Shown: positions 1 to 5,127 of the stretch, piece after piece
Layout: each line of letters starts with the position of its first letter
Numbering within the stretch: the first letter of the stretch is position 1
Source of the DNA: Candidatus Zixiibacteriota bacterium
Lineage (GTDB): Bacteria > Zixibacteria > MSB-5A5 > SM1-73
Assembly (NCBI GenBank): GCA_023129805.1
Contig: JAGMBK010000089.1
Span: 1 to 7,264, forward strand
DNA: 7,264 bases
Direction of reading: 5' to 3'
Translations under genes and position numbers: made by a program
The notes under the pieces: generated by a model
Database searches by the model: none
Told to the model about the DNA's origin: nothing
The model's input: the letters and a program-made list of their open reading frames with translations, nothing else

Positions 1-227
1 TATTTGAATTTCTTCATCCAGAAGAGATTGGGATCACACTTCTCGATAGTTTTCTGATGAAGCCTTTGAAATCAATGTCGGGTGTGATAGTTGTCGGGGA
101 TAGAGAGATTCATAACTTTGAAGACTCTTATCCTTTCTGTAGGGAGTGTAGGTCACACTCTTGCCGCGATAGGATAAGGGCGCTCTTTGAAGAATCGAAG
201 ACTAACGACAAGAAAGGCACAATGTAA
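1..227 (+). CDS. MetH-type cobalamin reactivation (AdoMet-binding) domain protein, C-terminal part
   Basis: The gene is cut by the window edge; the reading frame starts at base 3 and 74 residues are visible before the TAA at 225-227. The stretch PEEIGITLLDSFLMKPLKSM followed by SGVIVVG corresponds to the TESFAMWPGASVSGFYF segment of the E. coli MetH activation domain. That domain binds S-adenosylmethionine and helps restore oxidised cob(II)alamin to methylcobalamin. The tail carries three clustered cysteines (visible residues 46, 49 and 54, pattern CxxCx4C) followed by RDR. Similar cysteine tails occur, as I recall, on stand-alone reactivation proteins and could hold a metal or cluster. The stop codon shares one base with the ATG of the next gene, so the two are probably translationally coupled and the partner corrinoid protein is the likely substrate. 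Family assignment rests on the C-terminal part only, since the N-terminal half is not visible. Confidence 0.7.
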   Translation, partial: FEFLHPEEIGITLLDSFLMKPLKSMSGVIVVGDREIHNFEDSYPFCRECRSHSCRDRIRALFEESKTNDKKGTM

Positions 228-871
228 TGGATATTCTAAAAGAGATTTCGGAAAGTTTACAGCAAGGTGATGATGAAAAGGTATCTTCACTCACCAGGCA
301 GGCGATGGAAGAAAAAATACCGCCGAAAGAGATACTGAAGTGTGGTCTTATTGGAGGGATGAACATAATAGGGGAGAAGTACAAGGCTCATGAGATCTTC
401 CTTCCACAAGTTCTCCTTGCGGCAAAGGCAATGTATGCGGGAATGGATCTACTGAAACCGATGTTTACCAAAGAGGAGATGCCCACAATCGGGAAGGTGG
501 TTATAGGTTCGGTTCAGGGTGATCTGCATGATATCGGGAAAAATCTCGTGGGCATCATGCTGAAAGGCGCTGGCTTTGAGGTTATTGACCTGGGCAACAA
601 CGTTCCACCTGAGAAATTTGTTGAGACTGCCAAGAAAGAAAATGCAACTGTGATTGGCATGTCCGCCCTTCTTACAACCACTATGCCGGTTATGAAAAAG
701 ACCGTAGATCTCTTAAGAGAAGAAAAACTTGGTGGCAGAATAAAAACAATAATCGGTGGCGCTCCTGTCTCAAAAGAATTTGCGCAAAGAATCGGAGCGG
801 ATGCATACGGTTATGACAGCACTAACGCAGTGGAGTCTGTAAAGAGACTTTTACTAACACAAACGCGATAA
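227..871 (+). CDS. Cobalamin-binding methyltransferase corrinoid protein (MetH/MtbC/MttC type)
   Basis: A 214-residue cytoplasmic corrinoid protein that carries a methyl group on cobalamin between two methyltransferases. Residues 1 to about 85 form the helical cap domain (LLAAKAMYAGMDLLKP near its end) and about 88-210 the Rossmann-like B12 domain. The signature D99-x-H101-x-x-G104 is present; H101 is the expected lower axial cobalt ligand. The usual partners follow: S146 in GMSALLTTT and the IIGG motif at 175-178. Length fits the stand-alone family of about 210-220 residues. The start overlaps the upstream stop as TAATG, with AAAGG about 9 bases before it. With a reactivation-domain gene upstream and a homocysteine methyltransferase downstream, I infer it is the cobalamin module of a split methionine synthase. 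A role in methylamine or O-demethylation is the alternative, since the family cannot be subdivided by eye. Confidence 0.93.
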   Translation: MDILKEISESLQQGDDEKVSSLTRQAMEEKIPPKEILKCGLIGGMNIIGEKYKAHEIFLPQVLLAAKAMYAGMDLLKPMFTKEEMPTIGKVVIGSVQGDLHDIGKNLVGIMLKGAGFEVIDLGNNVPPEKFVETAKKENATVIGMSALLTTTMPVMKKTVDLLREEKLGGRIKTIIGGAPVSKEFAQRIGADAYGYDSTNAVESVKRLLLTQTR

Positions 872-878
872 CTGGAAT

Positions 879-901
879 GTCATTGCGAGGCGAAGCCGAA
901 G
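879..901 (+). repeat. Fragment of a dispersed ATTGCGAGG...GAAGCCGAAG repeat
   Basis: GTCATTGCGAGGCGAAGCCGAAG-like sequence lies just after the corrinoid-protein stop. It contains the short inverted pair GGC/GCC. Repeats beginning GTCATTGCGAGG are widely scattered in unrelated bacterial genomes as small palindromic units, and I recognise this from memory. Only one, probably truncated, copy is in the window, so repetitiveness cannot be shown here. Confidence 0.4.
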
Positions 902-933
902 TAATATAAAAAGTTGTCGTAGGCAGGATTAAT

Positions 934-1117
934 CCTGAAGGGCTTGTTGAAAAAGCCATTTAATGGACAAGTTTTTTCGTAGGGACAGGGCTCGTCCTTC
1001 AGGATGAATCTCTGTCCTAATCCTAATGAGGACAGCCACAAGGGCTGTCCCTACGACAATGTTTACTCCCCGACTTAGAGAGGTGTGGGTTACTTTTTCA
1101 ACAGTCCCTGAAGGGCT
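934..1117. mobile_element. MITE-like palindromic element between the corrinoid-protein and homocysteine methyltransferase genes
   Basis: This fills most of the 297-base gap. Terminal inverted repeats TGTTGAAAAAG (945-955) and CTTTTTCAACA (1093-1103) match perfectly over 11 bases. Outside them the direct repeat CCTGAAGGGCT occurs at 934-944 and 1107-1117, resembling a target duplication, although three bases (1104-1106) intervene on the right. A second inverted pair is nested inside: TCGTAGGGACAG (977-988) with CTGTCCCTACGA (1045-1056). There is also a local hairpin GGACAGCC (1030-1037) / GGCTGTCC (1043-1050) with a 5-base loop. There is no transposase. I infer a non-autonomous or composite palindromic repeat. 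Antisense reading frames here are explained by this structure. Confidence 0.6.
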
Positions 1118-1168
1118 CTCAGCACTACACAATGACTTTTTCAAAGATCTCCGTAAAGAAGACCTAAC

Positions 1169-2056
1169 ATGAAAAGTTTGCTCAAGCGGTTAAAAGATGG
1201 TGAGATACTTGTTGCCGACGGTGCCATGGGAACAATGCTTTTTGATTTCGGCCTTAAACCGGGTGAGCCTCCGGAATCTTTTAATCTTACACGTCCGGAG
1301 GTCCTTGAAGAAATTGCCCGACTTTATTTTGATGCAGGGGCAGATATAACTCAGACCAATACCTTTGGAGCTTCGCCTCTCAGGCTTTCGTTTTATTCGC
1401 TGGATGATAAAACAGAGGAGATAAACAGAAATGCCGTGCTGGCAGTGAGAAAAGTTGTAGGTGATCGTGCCTACGTCTCCGCCTCCTGCGGTCCAAGTGG
1501 AAGACTCTTGAAACCGTATGGAGAGTCCGAGCCTGAAGAAATATATAATAGTTTTAAAAGACAGATAAAAGCACTCATCAGCGCCGGCATCGACGCTATA
1601 TGCATAGAGACAATGACTGATTTAAGAGAAGCAACCCTCGCGATAAAAGCAGCAAAAACCGTTTCACCACCAACTCCTGTTATGGCAACCATGACGTTTG
1701 ATCCCACACCCAGAGGCTTTTACACGGTAATGGGTGTAAGCATAGAAGATGCGGCGCAAGGACTGAAAGAGGCAGGAGCGGATATCGTAGGCTCGAACTG
1801 TGGCAACGGCATTGAGAATATGATAAAGATTGCCAAAGAGTTTAAGACGCATAGCAAGCTTCCAATCATCATTCAATCCAACGCAGGTATTCCGGAAATG
1901 CAGGGTGATAAACCGACTTACCCTGAGACGCCTGAGTTTATGGCAGAGAAAGCGAAAGAATTAGTCTCCTCCGGCGTCTCAATCATCGGGGGCTGCTGTG
2001 GAACGACACCGGAGCATATAAGAGCGATAAGGAAGATGGTTGACCTGCAAGAGTGA
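1169..2056 (+). CDS. Homocysteine S-methyltransferase (MetH N-terminal module type)
   Basis: A 295-residue TIM-barrel enzyme that transfers a methyl group to the thiol of homocysteine to make methionine; cytoplasmic and zinc dependent. The start motif DGAMGTML lies at residues 17-24. The expected zinc-binding cysteines are all present: C211 in GSNCGNG and the pair C276-C277 in IIGGCCGTTPEHI. TNTFGAS at 64-70 and ETMTDLREA at 147-155 are further family hallmarks. Length matches the isolated homocysteine-binding module and covers no folate, cobalamin or reactivation domain. The corrinoid protein upstream would be the methyl donor, with a palindromic element separating the two. No clear Shine-Dalgarno is visible before the ATG (only an AAAGAAG stretch), but the start suits the family N-terminus. 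A betaine or S-methylmethionine donor (BhmT/MmuM-like use) is less likely given the neighbours. Confidence 0.93.
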   Translation: MKSLLKRLKDGEILVADGAMGTMLFDFGLKPGEPPESFNLTRPEVLEEIARLYFDAGADITQTNTFGASPLRLSFYSLDDKTEEINRNAVLAVRKVVGDRAYVSASCGPSGRLLKPYGESEPEEIYNSFKRQIKALISAGIDAICIETMTDLREATLAIKAAKTVSPPTPVMATMTFDPTPRGFYTVMGVSIEDAAQGLKEAGADIVGSNCGNGIENMIKIAKEFKTHSKLPIIIQSNAGIPEMQGDKPTYPETPEFMAEKAKELVSSGVSIIGGCCGTTPEHIRAIRKMVDLQE

Positions 2057-2090
2057 TTCCTTCCGTGCAAGAATTTCACTTGATTATATA

Positions 2091-2111
2091 GCCTGTGTCG
2101 CTTATATTGCA
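2091..2111. repeat. Possible relic of the 57-bp repeat found at 3829 and 4654
   Basis: GCCT, six unrelated bases, then CTTATATTGCA has exactly the same spacing as in the copies at 3838-3858 and 4663-4683, giving 15 matching bases out of 21. A GTTGGGC box, which fits GTTRRRY, follows at 2116-2122. Homology does not clearly continue on either side, so this may be a decayed copy or chance. The rest of the 160-base gap (2057-2216) shows no clear terminator or promoter. Confidence 0.3.
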
Positions 2112-2216
2112 TTGTGTTGGGCGGGCATTAGTTGACGCGAAAAGCAAAATGTCCCAAAACTATTTCAATGCCTACCTCTATAGCTGGGAAAACAAGGAGT
2201 GTGAGGCGGGGAAACA

Positions 2217-3452
2217 ATGCAGCCAAAGGACGTAGCTGAAAAGATCACCATCATTTTAGACGCCAAGCCAAAATCACTAACCACATTTTACCCCGCGAAA
2301 GACGGCAAGCGGCCTTCAGGGGCTAAAAGCGGATTCAGCAACGAGCACGTGGAATTGCTTCTGCAATTAGAATCCAGAATTCACGTCCCCCAATCCAAAG
2401 AGCTCTTCTGGCAGCTGATGGGTATCAATTTTGCGTCGTGCGTTCCAAAAATCGCAGGTGCCTCACCTATGCTGGCGAAAGCGATCATCAAGGCCGCGTC
2501 GCAGACCCGTAAACACTGCGATTGTGCTTTCATGGTTTATTTAAGGTCAGGTCGGATAAACAAAGCACTGGAAGGTTTTTCTGAACGGATTAAGGATTAC
2601 AGTTCTGTCAATGAAACGAACAATCAGATCATCTTTTGTATATTTCAGGTCCTGCTAATGGAGCCACATCTCTTCTCGGATGTTCATCTGAAAGCAATTG
2701 AATCAATAATGGGCAGATATCAGAGTTGCATCAGTGACACATCTTCTTGGCAGGAGAAGAAAACAAGAAAGATGCAAGTTCCTGCTGAGCAGGTTCCTGA
2801 TGCTGTCTCCAAGTTGTTTGGGCTCACATTCGCCGGCACCCTGAAAGAACAGATACCGACAGATTTACCCTCCACCGACCTGATATCTAGGTCAAAGGAC
2901 CTGCTCTCCAAGCTGTGCGAGAGGCTAAGACAGGTGAAGTTCCAAAGACTTAAGGAGGAACTCAAAGGGGTAAGCACAGAGATCAACCAAGACAAGAACC
3001 AGTTAGTACGCAAATACAAGGACTTGACGCTCAACACAATGCTGGTTGAAGCACTAGAGAACATTGACGCGGAAATCGAAGAGAGCGGGTCACCATTTAA
3101 TCGGTCGAAGAGTATTGCGTTCATCAGAAATGTCTATGAGGAATCGGTGCGTCAGGTGGCAATTGTAATTCGCTACAATACGAAGCGGCCTGTGTCAAAG
3201 TGGACAGACAGAGGGAAATTTGGTGAGGCAGTCACTTATCTCAAGGAAGTGGGATTCATCTCAACTAAAGAAGAGAAGTGGCTCGCGGGATTCTATGGGC
3301 TTATTTCAGACACGGGTTCACATCGTTTGAGCTCAGAAAGATTTGAGGTGAGGCTAGCAAGAAACATTCTTGTCGAGACTTGTTATTATCTGACCGATAA
3401 GATTGACAAATTCCTCGCTGAAGTGCAAGAAACGAAACAACAAGGAAGGTGA
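2217..3452 (+). CDS. Unrecognised 411-residue, mostly helical protein; C-terminal domain vaguely HEPN/Abi_C-like
   Basis: I do not recognise a family with confidence. There is no signal peptide or membrane segment, so it is probably cytoplasmic. Residues 1-60 are basic and polar. Residues 60-180 look like packed helices with several cysteines. About 225-280 is strongly charged (KFQRLKEELKGVSTEINQD) and probably coiled coil. The last 110 residues look like a distinct helical domain, with FNRSKSIAFIRNVYEESVRQ, then KFGEAVTYLKEVGFIS, then GFYGLISDTGSHRLSSE. The ISDTGSH motif followed by an ARNILVETCYYL helix recalls C-terminal domains of abortive-infection-type proteins. A canonical HEPN RxxxxH motif is not evident, so this is a resemblance only. 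A purine-rich GAGGCGGGG lies just before the ATG. The 90-residue gene follows 7 bases after the stop, so the pair is an operon. Position beside integron-like cassettes suggests accessory or defence cargo. Confidence 0.8.
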   Translation: MQPKDVAEKITIILDAKPKSLTTFYPAKDGKRPSGAKSGFSNEHVELLLQLESRIHVPQSKELFWQLMGINFASCVPKIAGASPMLAKAIIKAASQTRKHCDCAFMVYLRSGRINKALEGFSERIKDYSSVNETNNQIIFCIFQVLLMEPHLFSDVHLKAIESIMGRYQSCISDTSSWQEKKTRKMQVPAEQVPDAVSKLFGLTFAGTLKEQIPTDLPSTDLISRSKDLLSKLCERLRQVKFQRLKEELKGVSTEINQDKNQLVRKYKDLTLNTMLVEALENIDAEIEESGSPFNRSKSIAFIRNVYEESVRQVAIVIRYNTKRPVSKWTDRGKFGEAVTYLKEVGFISTKEEKWLAGFYGLISDTGSHRLSSERFEVRLARNILVETCYYLTDKIDKFLAEVQETKQQGR

Positions 3453-3459
3453 CAAGGAT

Positions 3460-3732
3460 ATGGGCTATAGACCAACCTTAGATGACGCAAAGGATTTCGT
3501 CACCAAGATCGCGAGGGAAATAGACCCAGCGGTCGAGTGCATCTTTCCAGACGAGTCGGGCGAAGAATGGTTCTGGCGTGACGTGTTGCTGGTAAGGTTC
3601 AGAAGGAACAGTAAGATGACAAAGGAAGCCACTGAGATAAGTATAGAGGATGTGGTGTTTGATATCGAGCGGCACGATCACACTAAACAAAAAATTAGAT
3701 TAGCAATAGCCGCCTTGGGGTCTAAATCTTAA
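3460..3732 (+). CDS. Unrecognised 90-residue acidic/basic mixed protein, partner of the upstream gene
   Basis: The chosen start is the ATG at 3460 because AAGGAAGG (3442-3449) lies 10 bases ahead of it and it does not overlap the upstream gene. An ATG at 3403 in the same frame would add 19 lysine/asparagine-rich residues inside the neighbour's coding sequence. The protein has an N-terminal helix (LDDAKDFVTKIAREI) and a tryptophan-rich centre (GEEWFWRDVLLVRFRR, residues 34-49) that reads as a beta strand pair. A second strand (EISIEDVVFDIERHD) and a C-terminal helix (KQKIRLAIAALG) follow. There is no signal peptide or membrane span. I cannot name a family. Tight coupling with the 411-residue gene suggests the two proteins act together, for example as effector and regulator or toxin and antitoxin, but nothing in the sequence proves which. 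Confidence 0.75.
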   Translation: MGYRPTLDDAKDFVTKIAREIDPAVECIFPDESGEEWFWRDVLLVRFRRNSKMTKEATEISIEDVVFDIERHDHTKQKIRLAIAALGSKS

Positions 3733-3828
3733 AAAGATGGGTTTCAGACAGATATTGCTTGGCCAAAACTTCCGGAATGTGGGTCAAAGATTCTGATATA
3801 AAGAAAGAGTCATTCTCAACCACCCTTC

Positions 3829-3885
3829 GGATGGTTGGCCTACAAAACTTATATTGCAGAAACTGCAGTGTTTGCCATGTCTTTT
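3829..3885 (+). repeat. 57-bp direct repeat, copy 1 (upstream of the PagL cassette)
   Basis: Begins GGATGGTTGGCCTACAAAAC and ends GCCATGTCTTTT; 55 of 57 bases match the copy at 4654-4710, and the two differences are close together near the middle. It is preceded by a small hairpin, CAACCA (3817-3822) / TGGTTG (3832-3837). After it come TAATAAATA and a GTTAGGT box at 3898-3904. The internal GCCTACAAAA resembles an attC left end (GCCTAACAAA less one base), but I could not fold the repeat into convincing attC arms. It may be a degenerate or diverged cassette end. The stretch 3733-3828 before it shows nothing else. Confidence 0.85.
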
Positions 3886-3898
3886 GAGTAATAAATAG

Positions 3899-4527
3899 TT
3901 AGGTGATTAAGTGAGGAAGATCTGATATGAAGACGAATTCTCTTTTTCCCCTCTTGTTTTTCTTGCTGTCACTATACAATACTGAGTCGTATGCTCTTGA
4001 TCGTATTTCATTAGGCGTGGGAAAAAGTAAAGAGTCAGTTAACATTTGCCGTTTGGGGTTTCAAAGAGAATTTGATAGTAAGTGGCTTAAGTGGAAAACT
4101 GGATGTGTTTCTGGATACCATGAAGTATCCCTGAACTATTGGGAATATAATAATGAGTCTATAAAAGGAGCTGCGTATTCTCCCGTATTCATTTATGAAT
4201 TTCAGTTAAATAGAAACATATTCCCCTACTTGGAAGCTGGTATAGGAGTAAGTTACATATCAGAAAAGACAATTAGAGGGCGTGATCTGTCGTCGCATTT
4301 TCAGTTTGAAGATCGCGCAGGGATTGGTGCAAAAATCGGAAAACAAAAGACCCACGATCTAAACTTGAGGTATATGCACTATTCAAATGCAGGTATTAAG
4401 CAACCAAATCAAGGAATTAGTATGTTTATATTTTCATATACTCATTCTTTTTAGACAAAGACATCTAATAAGTCGTTGCAGTTGACGTTTATTCCGCTGC
4501 CTTCATAAACGCAACTGAACTTGAATG
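3899..4527 (+). mobile_element. Integron gene cassette carrying a PagL-family gene
   Basis: The right boundary is the G|TT cleavage point in the R' box GTTAGAC of the attC site at 4463-4533. The left boundary is the same point in GTTAGGT at 3898-3904, a perfect GTTRRRY. The enclosed 629 bases have the usual cassette economy: one gene starting 28 bases inside, its own Shine-Dalgarno, no obvious promoter, and an attC starting 8 bases after the stop. Base composition is visibly AT-richer than the flanking cysK and metabolic genes, which fits lateral acquisition. The left boundary is less certain than the right because the sequence before it is not a clear attC. Confidence 0.7.
3927..4454 (+). 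CDS. PagL-family lipid A 3-O-deacylase / acyloxyacyl hydrolase, outer membrane
   Basis: A 175-residue predicted outer-membrane beta-barrel. PagL enzymes remove the 3-O-linked acyl chain of lipid A. Residues 1-23 are a signal peptide (hydrophobic run LFPLLFFLLSLYN, likely cleavage after SYA). The mature part alternates amphipathic strands and ends in phenylalanine (YTHSF), the usual assembly signal for barrels. The active-site segment is RYMHYSNAGIKQPNQG at residues 148-163, nearly the same as in characterised PagL (HYSNAG then PN). H151 and S153 match the catalytic His126 and Ser128 of Pseudomonas aeruginosa PagL, and N161 matches the Asn136 position. The catalytic Glu140 position is S165 here (NQGIS rather than NDGIE), so activity may differ or another acid may serve. 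GAGGA at 3913-3917 lies 9 bases before the ATG. It is the sole gene of an integron-type cassette. Confidence 0.87.
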   Translation: MKTNSLFPLLFFLLSLYNTESYALDRISLGVGKSKESVNICRLGFQREFDSKWLKWKTGCVSGYHEVSLNYWEYNNESIKGAAYSPVFIYEFQLNRNIFPYLEAGIGVSYISEKTIRGRDLSSHFQFEDRAGIGAKIGKQKTHDLNLRYMHYSNAGIKQPNQGISMFIFSYTHSF

Positions 4528-4533
4528 TTAGAC
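4463..4533 (+). other. attC recombination site of an integron cassette
   Basis: Architecture is that of a typical attC, 71 bases long. R'' is ATCTAAT (4463-4469), 6 of 7 to RYYYAAC. R' is GTTAGAC (4527-4533), 7 of 7 to GTTRRRY. Between them CAGTTG (4479-4484) pairs with CAACTG (4512-4517) and CGTTTAT (4486-4492) with ATAAACG (4505-4511). This gives 13 perfect base pairs interrupted only by A4485, which would be extrahelical. The terminal loop has 12 bases. The spacers between stem and R boxes are 9 bases on each side and essentially unpaired. Orientation places the site at the 3' end of the PagL gene, as expected. Confidence 0.87.
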
Positions 4534-4550
4534 CTATAGAAGGATATAAT
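4521..4550 (+). promoter_or_regulatory. Possible sigma70 promoter spanning the cassette junction
   Basis: A perfect -10 TATAAT at 4545-4550 is preceded, after 18 bases, by TTGAAT at 4521-4526, four of six to the -35 consensus. The -35 lies in the attC end of the PagL cassette and the -10 in the following cassette, so the promoter would be created by the join. It would transcribe rightwards through the hairpin at 4600-4652 towards the CPBP remnant. The -35 and spacing are not ideal. Confidence 0.4.
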
Positions 4551-4599
4551 TGGAGAACGTCATATTCGATGCTTCAGCCATGGGAATTACCGAAGGCGT

Positions 4600-4652
4600 G
4601 TAGGTCGAGCATGTCCTTCTCCCGCCAAAGGCGGGATCAGGACAGGCCCTAC
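4600..4652. repeat. Long imperfect hairpin, probable dispersed palindromic repeat
   Basis: Three nested arms: GTAGG (4600-4604) with CCTAC (4648-4652), GTCCT (4613-4617) with AGGAC (4639-4643), and CCCGCC (4621-4626) with GGCGGG (4630-4635) around an AAA loop. It is GC-rich inside an otherwise AT-rich cassette. I recall similar GTAGGTCGAGCATGTCC-type units as dispersed repeats in other genomes, but only one copy is visible here. In RNA it would form a stable stem. It lacks a following T tract, so it is not an obvious terminator. Confidence 0.55.
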
Positions 4653-4653
4653 A

Positions 4654-4710
4654 GGATGGTTGGCCTACAAAACTTATATTGCAATAACTGCAGTGTTTGC
4701 CATGTCTTTT
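4654..4710 (+). repeat. 57-bp direct repeat, copy 2 (downstream of the PagL cassette)
   Basis: Matches 55 of 57 bases of the copy at 3829-3885, exactly 825 bases downstream. It starts directly after the hairpin and is followed after 17 bases by GTTAAGC (4728-4734), as copy 1 is followed after 12 bases by GTTAGGT. Homology weakens past the repeat (TATAATACATAGTTAAG against TAATAAATAGTTAGG). The shared position before a GTTRRRY box suggests the repeat is a diverged cassette end. Confidence 0.85.
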
Positions 4711-4763
4711 AGGCCGTATAATACATAGTTAAGCCACCGGCTACAACAAACCAGAAGTCTGCA

Positions 4764-5053
4764 ATGGAAACTAAGAAACACACCCAAAAGAAGATTATCA
4801 CCTTTCTACTGTTTACATTCTCATTCAGCTCGATCTTTTATTATCACAGAATCTCTGCGGGATCACTCGGCGCTTATGCACTTGGAATCATGTGGTGTCC
4901 TGGTGTAGCTGCGATCCTGACATAGTTGCTGTATCAAAGAAATTTGCGTGGTTTGCGTATTTTGCCTTCTTCTCATCCATCCTGATCTCGGCAGTAACGG
5001 ATTACCGTGACCCCAGCATTACAGTTTCCTTATTCAGAGAAAACAATTTTTGA
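4764..5053 (+). pseudogene. Remnant of a CPBP-type intramembrane protease gene, fused to an unassigned membrane-protein tail
   Basis: ATG at 4764 opens a 53-codon frame ending in TAG at 4923-4925. The peptide has a hydrophobic first helix (IITFLLFTFSFSSIFYY) and then SAGSLGAYALGIMWCPGVAA, which I recognise as the N-terminal pattern of CPBP/CAAX-type membrane proteases of about 250-300 residues. After the TAG the same frame continues with LLYQRNLRGLR, again matching that family, so the stop is a nonsense mutation. The family signal then ends. From about 4934 a different frame reads on with FAWFAYFAFFSSILISAVTD and RDPSITVSLF to TGA at 5051-5053, hydrophobic but not obviously CPBP. No catalytic glutamates are present. 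The start is 35 bases after the cleavage point of GTTAAGC (4728), which suits a cassette gene. The gap to cysK (5054-5127) shows only a weak TTGACG and the cysK ribosome-binding site. Confidence 0.6.
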
Positions 5054-5127
5054 CGATAAAATTTATGATGGAGTTTATGCACATAAATTAGGATAAAAAT
5101 AGCCCTATTTGATAAAAGGAGCTCAGC

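Larger units (their letters stand above)
4528..4728 (+). mobile_element. Putative ORF-less integron cassette
   Basis: About 201 bases between the cleavage points of GTTAGAC (4527) and GTTAAGC (4728-4734). No convincing gene is present. A 63-codon frame running through 4521-4712 crosses the attC, the hairpin and the 57-bp repeat, lacks a ribosome-binding site and has no recognisable content. The cassette holds a possible -10 element, a long imperfect hairpin (4600-4652) and the second 57-bp repeat. ORF-less cassettes of this size are known in chromosomal arrays and may carry promoters or small RNAs. The right boundary is uncertain because no clean attC fold ends there. Confidence 0.45.

Noticed and set aside
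929..1144. Minus-strand 71-codon frame in the gap before the homocysteine methyltransferase gene
   Set aside because: It lies wholly over the palindromic MITE-like element and has no recognisable protein content.
2092..2122. A complete attC ending in GTTGGGC at 2116
   Set aside because: The R' box fits but no matching R'' or paired arms were found upstream within normal attC length.
3403..3459. Upstream ATG as start of the 90-residue protein
   Set aside because: It would overlap the preceding gene by 50 bases and add a low-complexity lysine/asparagine stretch; the ATG at 3460 has the better ribosome-binding site.
3831..3887. An 18-codon cysteine-rich frame (MVGLQNLYC...) in both 57-bp repeats, each ending in a stop
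   Set aside because: No Shine-Dalgarno precedes the ATG, and two copies differing at a single codon are too little to show selection on a peptide.
4521..4712. 63-codon + strand frame across the attC, hairpin and 57-bp repeat
   Set aside because: It starts inside the attC, has no ribosome-binding site, and its content is dictated by repeat sequences.
5049..5080. Promoter for cysK (TTGACG at 5050 with TTTATG/TTATGC)
   Set aside because: The -10 is poor and the spacing is 18-19; not enough to call.
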